Positions 8,103 to 13,865 of a stretch of 24,234 nucleotides of DNA are shown piece after piece. Every line of letters begins with the position of its first letter. Within the stretch, counting starts at the first letter, position 1. The position numbers were made by a program, and so were the translations under genes. The notes beneath the pieces were generated by a model. It had not been told where the DNA came from, ran no database searches, and worked only from the letters and a program-made list of their open reading frames with translations. This stretch comes from JAICYJ01 sp045806525 (GTDB taxonomy: Bacteria; Actinomycetota; Thermoleophilia; Gaiellales; JAICJC01). Where the stretch lies: contig JBJMJD010000028.1 of NCBI GenBank assembly GCA_045806525.1, forward strand, positions 1 through 24,234. Direction: 5' to 3'.

Positions 8103-8789
8103 TCAGCGGGTGCCGATCGGGCCGTTCGCGCGGCAGCTCTGGATCAGGGTTGAGGGATGGCCGTCGGCCGCATCGCGGTACATCGTGCGGACGAACTGGA
8201 TGCCGCCGTCGGAGGCGAAGATGGCGAACGGTGGTTTCGTGCCTGCCGGCGGCGCCACGTTCTCGGGCGACCCTGGCGGTGCGACCAAGACATGGTGGGC
8301 AAGCAGGTTGTCGAGCACCGCGTGCGCCTGCCGTCCGGCCGCCGCGTCCCCGTGGCGGATGGCGGCCACCCAGTAGCACTCCCATGCCGTCTGCGAGATG
8401 GCGACGGCGGTGCCCCCGGGCTGGGTGCGCGACGTGACTGTGTCGGGCGGCAGCGTGCGGTCGGGCCAGTGCTCGCCCGGGGGCAGCGTCAGCCGGCGGG
8501 TGGCGTCGTGGTACAGCCGCTGCCACTCACGGGGGCTCTTGACGATGGTGGTGTCCGTGTGCCAGCCGAACAGGTTGAACCCCGTCACGGCGAAGGCGGT
8601 GCCCGCGGTCAGGCACAGGACGGCCACGGCGATGCAGCCGATCAGCAGCCGCCGCCGGGCGGAGCCGCTGATCTGTGGCTGCTCACGGTCCTGCGGAGAC
8701 GTCACGATCCGCGCGAACAGCGCGTCGCGGTCGATCGTGTGGGTGACGCCCGGCCGGGCCCGCTCGAGACGATCCGTGCTGCGGCTCAT
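8103..8789 (-). CDS. Single-pass membrane protein paired with ECF sigma factor
   Basis: 228 residues, not matched to a family of known activity. About 47 cytoplasmic residues precede a basic stretch (SARRRLL) and one transmembrane helix at about 48-69 (LIGCIAVAVLCLTAGTAFAV); the remaining 155 residues would be outside the membrane. The outer part contains Trp and Cys residues (TAWECYW, LIQSCRANGP) and no catalytic motif that I recognise. The ATG overlaps the sigma factor stop (ATGA, 8786-8789), so the two are co-translated. Topology and position resemble the membrane partners (CU044_5270-like proteins) that follow certain actinobacterial ECF sigma factors, suggesting an anti-sigma or signal-receiving role. 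The N-terminal domain has no ZAS zinc motif, so any sigma binding would be of another type. Confidence 0.75.
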   Translation of the reverse strand: MSRSTDRLERARPGVTHTIDRDALFARIVTSPQDREQPQISGSARRRLLIGCIAVAVLCLTAGTAFAVTGFNLFGWHTDTTIVKSPREWQRLYHDATRRLTLPPGEHWPDRTLPPDTVTSRTQPGGTAVAISQTAWECYWVAAIRHGDAAAGRQAHAVLDNLLAHHVLVAPPGSPENVAPPAGTKPPFAIFASDGGIQFVRTMYRDAADGHPSTLIQSCRANGPIGTR

Positions 8790-9316
8790 GTCGACTCCAT
8801 TCCGACGGTGCGAGATCCGTTGACGCCGCCCTGCTGCGCCGAGAGCGCCTGCTCGAAGCGGCGCCGCGCGCGATACAGCCGGACGCGGAAGGCGACCGGG
8901 CTGACCCCCGCCACCCTGGCCGCCTGGGCCGCTGTCAGGTCGTCCCAGCTCACGAGCAGCAGCGCGTCCCGGTCGGCCGGGCGGAGCTGCATCAGGGCGG
9001 CGGTGACGGCCGGGTCGCCGCTCCGCGCCTCCGGCGCGGGCATCTCGCTATGCCGCTCGTCGAGGGGTGCCTGGCGTCCGGTGCGGCGCCGCTCGGCCAT
9101 CAGCAGGTTGCGGGCGGTGACGAACAGCCACGGCCTGGGGTCGTCGGACGGAAGCGACGGCAGCCTGCGCCATGCGATCGTCATCACCTCCGCGGCAATG
9201 CCCTCCGGGTCGCGGCTGCCCCGCGCGGCTGCGTATCGCACGATCGAGCCGAGGTTCTGGAAGATCTCGGCGAAACGGGCCTCGGCGCTCTCGGCCTGGG
9301 TGTGCGGGTGGGTCAT
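8786..9316 (-). CDS. ECF-type RNA polymerase sigma factor
   Basis: 176 residues. Sigma region 2 spans about 12-78, with RPWLFVTARNLLMAERRR as the -10 recognition segment. Region 4 spans about 106-158, with the helix-turn-helix LTAAQAARVAGVSPVAFRVRLYRARRRF. The linker is short and there is no C-terminal extension. Region 4 carries VAFRVRLYRARRR rather than the SigR-type MSRLHRGRR, so it belongs to a different ECF group from the gene at 4197. It is followed by an overlapping gene for a single-pass membrane partner, the usual sigma/anti-sigma layout. The ATG is preceded by AGGT about 7 nt upstream, and a candidate ECF promoter lies at 9327-9351. Confidence 0.88.
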   Translation of the reverse strand: MTHPHTQAESAEARFAEIFQNLGSIVRYAAARGSRDPEGIAAEVMTIAWRRLPSLPSDDPRPWLFVTARNLLMAERRRTGRQAPLDERHSEMPAPEARSGDPAVTAALMQLRPADRDALLLVSWDDLTAAQAARVAGVSPVAFRVRLYRARRRFEQALSAQQGGVNGSRTVGMEST

Positions 9317-9326
9317 GCTGCTACCT

Positions 9327-9351
9327 GTCGTTGCACGCCGAAAGTGTTACA
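9327..9351 (-). promoter_or_regulatory. Candidate ECF promoter upstream of the second sigma gene
   Basis: On the minus strand TGTAAC (9346-9351), 15 nt, then CGAC (9327-9330). An AAC-containing -35 and a CG-containing -10 are typical for ECF sigma factors, and the position right before an ECF gene suggests autoregulation. The precise group consensus is not known to me. Confidence 0.4.
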
Positions 9352-9404
9352 CCCGGTGGCGCCGTGATGCTGATCACGTCCCGCCGTGTGCGACACTCGC
9401 CGTC

Positions 9405-10172
9405 ATGAGCAGGGAGGTGACAGCAGAGTCCGTCGACATCGCTGCGGCCGACGGCACGGCGGATGCGTTCTTCGTGCGGCCGGATTCCGGCGGCGCCCAT
9501 CCGGGAGTGCTGCTGTACATGGATGCCTATGGGATCCGCCCGGCGCTCGAGGCGCACGCCGCACGGCTGGCCGCGGGTGGTTACTGCGTGCTGGTGCCCA
9601 ACCTGTTCTACCGGCATGGTCGCTCGCCCGTGCTCGAGAACCTGGAGCAGCTGATGCAGTCGGAGGACCATTCGGCGCTGTTCGCACAGCTTCGCCCGAA
9701 GATGCAGGCGCTCACGCCGGAGGCGGCACATGCCGACGGCACCGCCTGGCTGGCGTTCCTGCGTGATCGCGCCGAGGTGCGTCAGGGTGCAATCGGCACG
9801 GTCGGCTACTGCATGGGCGGGCGCTTCAGCCTGCGGCTCGCGGGAGAGTTCCCCGAGGCGGTGGCGGCGGCCGCCAGCTTCCACGGCGCCGGCATGGCCA
9901 CGGACCAGCCCGACAGCCCGCACCTGGCCGCCGTGCATGCGGCCGGCGAGCTGTACATCGGCCACGCGGACAACGACCGGGGGATGGATCCGGAGCAGAT
10001 GGGGCGGCTGACCCGGGCGCTGGCCGAGGCACACGTGCGCCACACCGCGGAGCTGTACGTGGGCGCGCTGCACGGCTGGACCCAGACCGACGCGCAGGTC
10101 TATGACAGGGCCGCCACCGAGCGGCATTGGTCGCGCCTGCTGGAGCTGTTCGGCCGCGTGCTTCAGGCCTAG
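9405..10172 (+). CDS. Dienelactone hydrolase family protein
   Basis: 255 residues, alpha/beta-hydrolase fold. The nucleophile elbow GYCMGGR has Cys136 in place of the usual serine, as in carboxymethylenebutenolidase. Asp189 (GHADND) and His223 (ALHGW) complete the Cys-Asp-His triad. YMDAYGIR near residue 39 and LVPNLFYR near 63 are also family blocks. These enzymes open lactones in aromatic degradation, but many act on unknown esters, and no ring-cleavage genes are nearby, so the substrate is open. The ATG at 9405 is chosen because family sequence begins there; the frame is open far upstream but only as antisense of the ECF genes. GACACT, a weak -10 match, ends 7 nt before the ATG. The stop shares CTAG with the convergent ECF42 gene. 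Confidence 0.88.
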   Translation: MSREVTAESVDIAAADGTADAFFVRPDSGGAHPGVLLYMDAYGIRPALEAHAARLAAGGYCVLVPNLFYRHGRSPVLENLEQLMQSEDHSALFAQLRPKMQALTPEAAHADGTAWLAFLRDRAEVRQGAIGTVGYCMGGRFSLRLAGEFPEAVAAAASFHGAGMATDQPDSPHLAAVHAAGELYIGHADNDRGMDPEQMGRLTRALAEAHVRHTAELYVGALHGWTQTDAQVYDRAATERHWSRLLELFGRVLQA

Positions 10173-10176
10173 CCTG
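10164..10176. terminator. Hairpin with shared CTAG stop codons
   Basis: CAGGC-CTA-GCCTG forms a 5-bp stem with a 3-nt loop centred on the stop codons. The palindrome CTAG (10169-10172) supplies TAG to both convergent genes, so they overlap by four bases. There is no U-tract. Confidence 0.3.
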
Positions 10177-11362
10177 CCATGGGAGACGGCCCGTCCAGTT
10201 CCGCCACCTTGCGCTCGAGCAGGCGCCGTTCGGCGTCATCGTGCACCAGCTCGAGCGCGCGCCGATAGGCGCCGCGGGCCTCGTCGGTGCGACCCAGTTG
10301 CCGCAGCATCTCGGCGCGGGTCGAGTGCAGGTAGCGGTAGTCGGCGAGGTCGATGCGATCGACGATCGCGAGGCCGGCCGACGGGCCCTCCACCTCGGCC
10401 ACGGCGACGGCGCGGTTCAGCTCCACGACCGGCGAGCCGGTCTGCCGTGACAGCTCGCCGTAGAGCGCGGCGATCTGGGGCCAGTCCCGTGGCCGCTCGG
10501 CGTGCAGCGACGCGATCGCGGCCTGCACGACGTAGGGCCCGTGCCCGTGCAGCGCCAGCGCCCGGTCGAGCACGGTGCGGCCGTCCTCGATCTGGGCCGC
10601 GTCCCAGAGCGCGGGGTCCTGGTCGTCCAGCAGCACCAGGTCGTCGCCCCGGAACCGTGCCTCGCGCCGGGCGTCGAGCAGCAGCATCAACGCCAGCAGC
10701 CCGTGCACCTCGGGCTCGTCCGGCATCAGCCCGGCCAGCGCGCGGCCCAGCCGGATCGCCTCGGCGGCCAGGTCGCCGCGGCGCGCGTACCCCTCGTTGA
10801 AGATCAGGTAGACGATCGCGAGCACCGCGCCCAGGCGTTCGGGCAGCAGGTGGGCGGGAGGCACCCGAAACGGGATGCCGGCGGCCCCGATCTTGCGCTT
10901 GGCCCGCACCAGCCGCTGGGCCATGGTCGGCTCGGGCACCAGGAAGGCGCGCGCGATCTCCACGGTCGTGAGGCCGCCCAGCGCGCGCAGGGTCAGCGCC
11001 ACCTGCGCGTCGGTGGCCAGCGCCGGATGGCAGCAGGTGAACAGCAGCTCCAGCCGCTCGTCCGGAAATATGCTCGTGTCGTCCATCTCCACCTCCGCGG
11101 CCTCGCGCGCCTGGAGCCGTTGCGTCGTTGCGGCCAGCGCGCGATCGCGCCGGATCCGGTCGATTGCGCGGTTTCGGCCGGTCGCGATCAGCCATGCGCT
11201 GGGGTTGGCCGGCGTGCCGTCCACCGGCCAGCGCCTGGCCGCAATCGCGAATGCCTCCTGAGCGGCTTCCTCGGCGAGGTCGAAGTCGCCGAGGAAGCCG
11301 ATCAGCGTGGCCAGCACGCGCCCCCACTGGTCGCGGAACGCCTGCTCGAGCGGTGCTACCAC
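10169..11362 (-). CDS. ECF42-group sigma factor with C-terminal TPR-like extension
   Basis: 397 residues, about twice a normal ECF. Region 2 lies at about 5-75 (AEEAAQEAFAIAARRWP, SAWLIATGRNRAIDRIRR) and region 4 at about 104-160, including the group marker DERLELLFTCCHPAL (101-115) and VPEPTMAQRLVRAKRKI. Residues from about 165 to the end form a long helical, TPR-like extension (LIFNEGY, LDARREAR, LNRAVAVAEVEG), which in this group is needed for sigma activity. ECF42 genes are typically beside a DGPF-domain protein instead of an anti-sigma factor, exactly as here. The GTG start overlaps the DGPF gene by 7 bp (11356-11362). Inducing signals for the group are largely unknown. Confidence 0.92.
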   Translation of the reverse strand: MVAPLEQAFRDQWGRVLATLIGFLGDFDLAEEAAQEAFAIAARRWPVDGTPANPSAWLIATGRNRAIDRIRRDRALAATTQRLQAREAAEVEMDDTSIFPDERLELLFTCCHPALATDAQVALTLRALGGLTTVEIARAFLVPEPTMAQRLVRAKRKIGAAGIPFRVPPAHLLPERLGAVLAIVYLIFNEGYARRGDLAAEAIRLGRALAGLMPDEPEVHGLLALMLLLDARREARFRGDDLVLLDDQDPALWDAAQIEDGRTVLDRALALHGHGPYVVQAAIASLHAERPRDWPQIAALYGELSRQTGSPVVELNRAVAVAEVEGPSAGLAIVDRIDLADYRYLHSTRAEMLRQLGRTDEARGAYRRALELVHDDAERRLLERKVAELDGPSPMAG

Positions 11363-11715
11363 TCAACCACCGGACGCACCTCGATGGCGCCACCCATGGA
11401 TGCCGCCGGGATGCTGGCCGCCAGCTCGATGGCGGCGTCGAGATCGTCCGCCTCGAAGATCAGATATCCGCCCAGCGCCTCCTTGGTCTCGACGAACGGG
11501 CCGTCGGTGGTCAACGTGCGGCCGTCCTGCACGCGCACGGTGGTGGCGGTCTCGGGCGGCGCCAGGCCGAGGCCGGCCGTCACGCCGGGGTTCTCGTTGA
11601 TCTTCTGGTAGGCGGCGTAGACGGCCTGCTGCTCGTCCTGCGACAGCCGCGCCCAGTCCTCCGGCGAGTTCGGCGTTGGAGTGGTGCCCTGGTGGATCAG
11701 GAGCATGTACTTCAA
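11356..11715 (-). CDS. DGPF-domain (YCII-related) protein
   Basis: 119 residues. A small dimeric ferredoxin-like fold protein of the YCII family; the hallmark Asp-Gly-Pro-Phe is at 71-74 (LTTDGPFVETKEALGG), after the usual N-terminus KYMLLIHQG. Such proteins are encoded beside ECF42 sigma factors and are often their regulatory targets; a direct enzymatic role has not been shown. The start is TTG at 11715, decided by a strong AAGGAGG (11721-11727) five bases upstream; a downstream ATG at codon 4 would cut into the conserved strand. It is first in a two-gene operon with the sigma factor. Confidence 0.9.
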   Translation of the reverse strand: MKYMLLIHQGTTPTPNSPEDWARLSQDEQQAVYAAYQKINENPGVTAGLGLAPPETATTVRVQDGRTLTTDGPFVETKEALGGYLIFEADDLDAAIELAASIPAASMGGAIEVRPVVEW

Positions 11716-11720
11716 GGTGT

Positions 11721-11727
11721 CCTCCTT
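11721..11727 (-). promoter_or_regulatory. Shine-Dalgarno site deciding the TTG start
   Basis: AAGGAGG, 5 nt before TTG at 11715. It is the strongest ribosome-binding site in the window; most other first genes have none. Confidence 0.7.
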
Positions 11728-11745
11728 CGTGGGATGTCGTGGCTA

Positions 11746-11772
11746 GACGAAGGGGGTGGCCGTTTCTCGACA
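11746..11772 (-). promoter_or_regulatory. ECF42-type promoter of the DGPF-sigma operon
   Basis: On the minus strand TGTCGA (11767-11772), a 17-nt spacer and CGTC (11746-11749). As I recall, ECF42 promoters described in Streptomyces have TGTCGA at -35 and CG(A/T)C at -10. A match in front of an ECF42 operon supports autoregulation. The leader to the TTG start would be about 25 nt. Confidence 0.65.
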
Positions 11773-11963
11773 GGTTTAGGCATCGAAAGCTCAGATTCGC
11801 CGCCAGAGGCTCACCCAGGCCGGCCGGCGGTGCGCTCCACCAGCTCCGCGCTCGTCCAGCCACTCCTGGGTATCTGGGAGATGGAGAGCTCGCCGAACGA
11901 GCTTGCAGGCGCCATCCGTCGAGTCTATCGGCGATCGATCGGCGCCCTGGATGGGCTGCGGGT
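11773..11963. other. Intergenic stretch without a recognised gene
   Basis: About 190 bp between the ECF42 promoter and the nucS promoter. It holds a 6-bp-stem inverted repeat AGCTCG-CCGAA-CGAGCT (11887-11903) and some short GATC-rich repeats near 11930. I see no convincing gene, RNA or regulator site. Confidence 0.4.
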
Positions 11964-11969
11964 TACGCT
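11964..11969 (+). promoter_or_regulatory. Candidate leaderless -10 box of nucS
   Basis: TACGCT followed by 6 nt and ATG at 11976, with no Shine-Dalgarno sequence. Confidence 0.5.
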
Positions 11970-11975
11970 CTCGCG

Positions 11976-12641
11976 ATGCGGATCCTCGTCGCCCGCTGCG
12001 AGATCGCCTATCACGGCCGTGCCACCACGCGGCTCGAAGCCGGAGATCGCGTCATCCTCTTCAAGGATGACGGCTCGCTGTGCGTGCACGCCGACCGCGG
12101 CTACAAGCCCCTCAACTACATGGCCGGCCCCACCTCCGTCACCGAGGACTCCGACGTGATCCGGGTCTACCGGGCAGCCTCCGACGAGACGCTGGTGATC
12201 GTGGTGCACGAGGTGCTGACCGACGAGCGGCGTGAGCTGCTCGACGACGCTGTGCTCGAGCACGATGGCGCCGAGCGCCAGTGGCACCTGCTGCTCGAGC
12301 GGGCGCCGGAGGCGATCGAACCGGGGCTGGTGGTGCTGGAGCGGGAGCGCTTCACCGACACCGGCCCGATCGATCTGTTCTGCCGGGACGCCGACGGCCG
12401 CACGGTAGTGGTGGAGGTGAAGCGCACCCGCGCCGTGGCCGCGCACGTCGAACAGCTGACCCGCTACTGCGAGCGGGTCGACCTCGATCCGGCCCACAAG
12501 CCATGCCGCGGCATCCTGGTGGCGCCCGAGATCGCGCCGCAGGCGCGGGTGATGTGCGAGGCACGTGGCCTCGGCTTTGTCGAGCTCGATTTCGGCGTGC
12601 TCAGGGGCGACGTTGTGCCCGAGCTGACCCTCTTCGAGTGA
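11976..12641 (+). CDS. nucS: Mismatch-specific endonuclease NucS (EndoMS)
   Basis: 221 residues. NucS/EndoMS performs non-canonical mismatch repair in actinobacteria that lack MutS/MutL, cutting both strands at G-T and related mismatches. The N-terminal DNA-binding domain has VILFKDDGSLCVHAD and YKPLNYM, closely matching mycobacterial NucS. The RecB-like nuclease site is D133 in GPIDLFCRD, then E147 and K149 in VVVEVKR, followed by VEQLTRY. The C-terminus ends PELTLFE, resembling the short tail that binds the beta sliding clamp. The length is normal. The ATG is chosen by homology and by the TACGCT box 6 nt upstream; the frame is open further upstream without family-like residues. It is monocistronic and converges on the class-V aminotransferase. 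Confidence 0.95.
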   Translation: MRILVARCEIAYHGRATTRLEAGDRVILFKDDGSLCVHADRGYKPLNYMAGPTSVTEDSDVIRVYRAASDETLVIVVHEVLTDERRELLDDAVLEHDGAERQWHLLLERAPEAIEPGLVVLERERFTDTGPIDLFCRDADGRTVVVEVKRTRAVAAHVEQLTRYCERVDLDPAHKPCRGILVAPEIAPQARVMCEARGLGFVELDFGVLRGDVVPELTLFE

Positions 12642-12643
12642 GC

Positions 12644-12667
12644 CTAGATGATCGATCAATCATCTAG
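12644..12667. terminator. Perfect hairpin between nucS and aminotransferase
   Basis: CTAGATGAT (12644-12652) and ATCATCTAG (12659-12667) are perfect inverted repeats around the loop CGATCA. It starts two bases after the nucS stop and contains the TAG stop of the convergent gene (12664-12666). The stem is unusually AT-rich for this genome. Position and symmetry suggest a bidirectional transcript end; no U-tract follows. Confidence 0.55.
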
Positions 12668-13842
12668 AGCGCGGCCACCGCTTCCAGGAAGCGATCGATC
12701 TCCTCGGCCGTGGTGTAGTGCGCGGCGCCCACGCGCACCGCCCCGCCGTTTCGTTCGAGGCCGAGCCGTTCCATCAGCTCGAGGGCGTAGTAGTTGCCGT
12801 CCCAGACGAAGATGCCCTGCGCACCCAGCGCAGCAGCCACCGCGGCCGGCGTGTGGTGCTCGACCGTGAAGGTCACGGTCGGCACACGCCGGTCGAGGGC
12901 ACGCGTGCCGTACTGCTTCACGCCGTCGATCCGGTCGAGCCCCGCGATCAGGCGCTCGGTCAGCAGGCGCTCGTAGCCCGTGATCGCCTCAGCGCCGATG
13001 GACACCAGGTAGCGGGCGGCGGCGGCCGTGCCGGCGATGCCCTCGAGGTTGACCGTGCCCGTCTCCCAGGAGCCGGGCGGTTCGTCGTGGGCCGGCCGCA
13101 CCTTGTAGGGCGTGATTCCCTCCAGCAGCTCAGCCCTGCCGTAGAGCACGCCCACGTGGGGGCCGTAGAACTTGTAGGCGGAGCAGACCAGGAAGTCGCA
13201 GCCCAGCTCGTGCGCGTCCATCGGCCCGTGCGGTGCGTACTGGACGGCGTCCACGTAGCTGAGCGCGCCCGCCTCCCGCGACATCCGGCACATGGCCGCC
13301 GCGTCGGAGATGGTGCCGGCGCCGTTCGATGCCCAGTTGAATGCGGCGACGCGGGTGCGGTCGGACAGCTTGGCGGCGAAGTCGTCGAGATCGATCAGGC
13401 ACGTTTCGGGGTCGATGTCGACCTGGCGGACGGTGACGCCCCTGTCCCGCGCCGCCAGCAACCATGGTGCAACGTTGCCGTCGTGGTCAACGCGGGTGAC
13501 CAGGATCTCGTCGCCCTCGCCCAGGTCGCGCGTCAGCGCCCGCGAGGCGTGGAACGTGAGCGTCGTCATGTTGGCGCCGAACACCACCTCGCCGGCGTCG
13601 CAGCCGAGCATCGCCGCCAGGTCGCGGCGTGCGCCGGACAGCACTGCCTCCGAGGCCTGAGACGTCTCGAAGGGGCCGCCCAGGTTCGCGTTGCTGTGGA
13701 GGTAGTAGTCGGACACCGCCTCGATCACGGACTCGTGTACCTGCGTGCCGCCGGGGTTGTCCAGGTAGACGCGGCCTGGCCGCAGCGACGGGAACTGCGC
13801 CCGGATCGCGGTGACGTCGAAGGTGGCAGCTGTGGCGGCGAT
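12664..13842 (-). CDS. Class-V aminotransferase, cysteine-desulfurase-like (SufS fold)
   Basis: 392 residues if counted from the ATC at 13842. PLP-dependent fold-type-I enzyme: VDAVQYAPH holds the Asp that binds the pyridine nitrogen (about 198), and SAYKFYGPHVG holds the PLP lysine (about 224). The N-terminal FDVTAIRAQFPSL and VYLDNPGGTQVHES are conserved in the VC1184-like branch of this family. The catalytic Cys loop of true SufS/IscS desulfurases is replaced by VRVGAAHY, so sulfur transfer from cysteine is doubtful and the substrate is unknown. The first canonical start (GTG, 13728) would delete 38 residues including this conserved N-terminus. Between the upstream in-frame TAG and 13728 there is no ATG, GTG or TTG, and ATC 13842 lies 6 nt after a TAGACT box. 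Confidence 0.85.
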   Translation of the reverse strand: MAATAATFDVTAIRAQFPSLRPGRVYLDNPGGTQVHESVIEAVSDYYLHSNANLGGPFETSQASEAVLSGARRDLAAMLGCDAGEVVFGANMTTLTFHASRALTRDLGEGDEILVTRVDHDGNVAPWLLAARDRGVTVRQVDIDPETCLIDLDDFAAKLSDRTRVAAFNWASNGAGTISDAAAMCRMSREAGALSYVDAVQYAPHGPMDAHELGCDFLVCSAYKFYGPHVGVLYGRAELLEGITPYKVRPAHDEPPGSWETGTVNLEGIAGTAAAARYLVSIGAEAITGYERLLTERLIAGLDRIDGVKQYGTRALDRRVPTVTFTVEHHTPAAVAAALGAQGIFVWDGNYYALELMERLGLERNGGAVRVGAAHYTTAEEIDRFLEAVAAL

Positions 13843-13848
13843 GCCGAC

Positions 13849-13854
13849 AGTCTA
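13849..13854 (-). promoter_or_regulatory. Candidate leaderless -10 box of the aminotransferase
   Basis: TAGACT on the minus strand, 6 nt before ATC at 13842. It shares two base pairs (13853-13854) with the -10 box of the divergent gene. Confidence 0.45.
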
Positions 13855-13858
13855 CGAT
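13853..13858 (+). promoter_or_regulatory. Candidate leaderless -10 box of the LpdA-like gene
   Basis: TACGAT followed by 7 nt and ATG at 13866. It overlaps the opposing TAGACT box, so both promoters use one symmetrical TA step. Confidence 0.5.
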
Positions 13859-13865
13859 GATCGGC

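Noticed and set aside
8157..9404. Long plus-strand extension in frame with the dienelactone hydrolase
   Set aside because: Lies antisense to the ECF sigma and membrane-partner genes and is Arg/Ala/Gly-rich; hydrolase homology begins only at ATG 9405.
11887..11903. AGCTCG-CCGAA-CGAGCT inverted repeat in the gap before nucS
   Set aside because: Six-base stem only, not near a gene end or a promoter box; expected by chance at this GC content.
12664..13842. Annotation as SufS cysteine desulfurase
   Set aside because: Catalytic Cys loop replaced by VRVGAAHY, and no suf or isc genes are adjacent.
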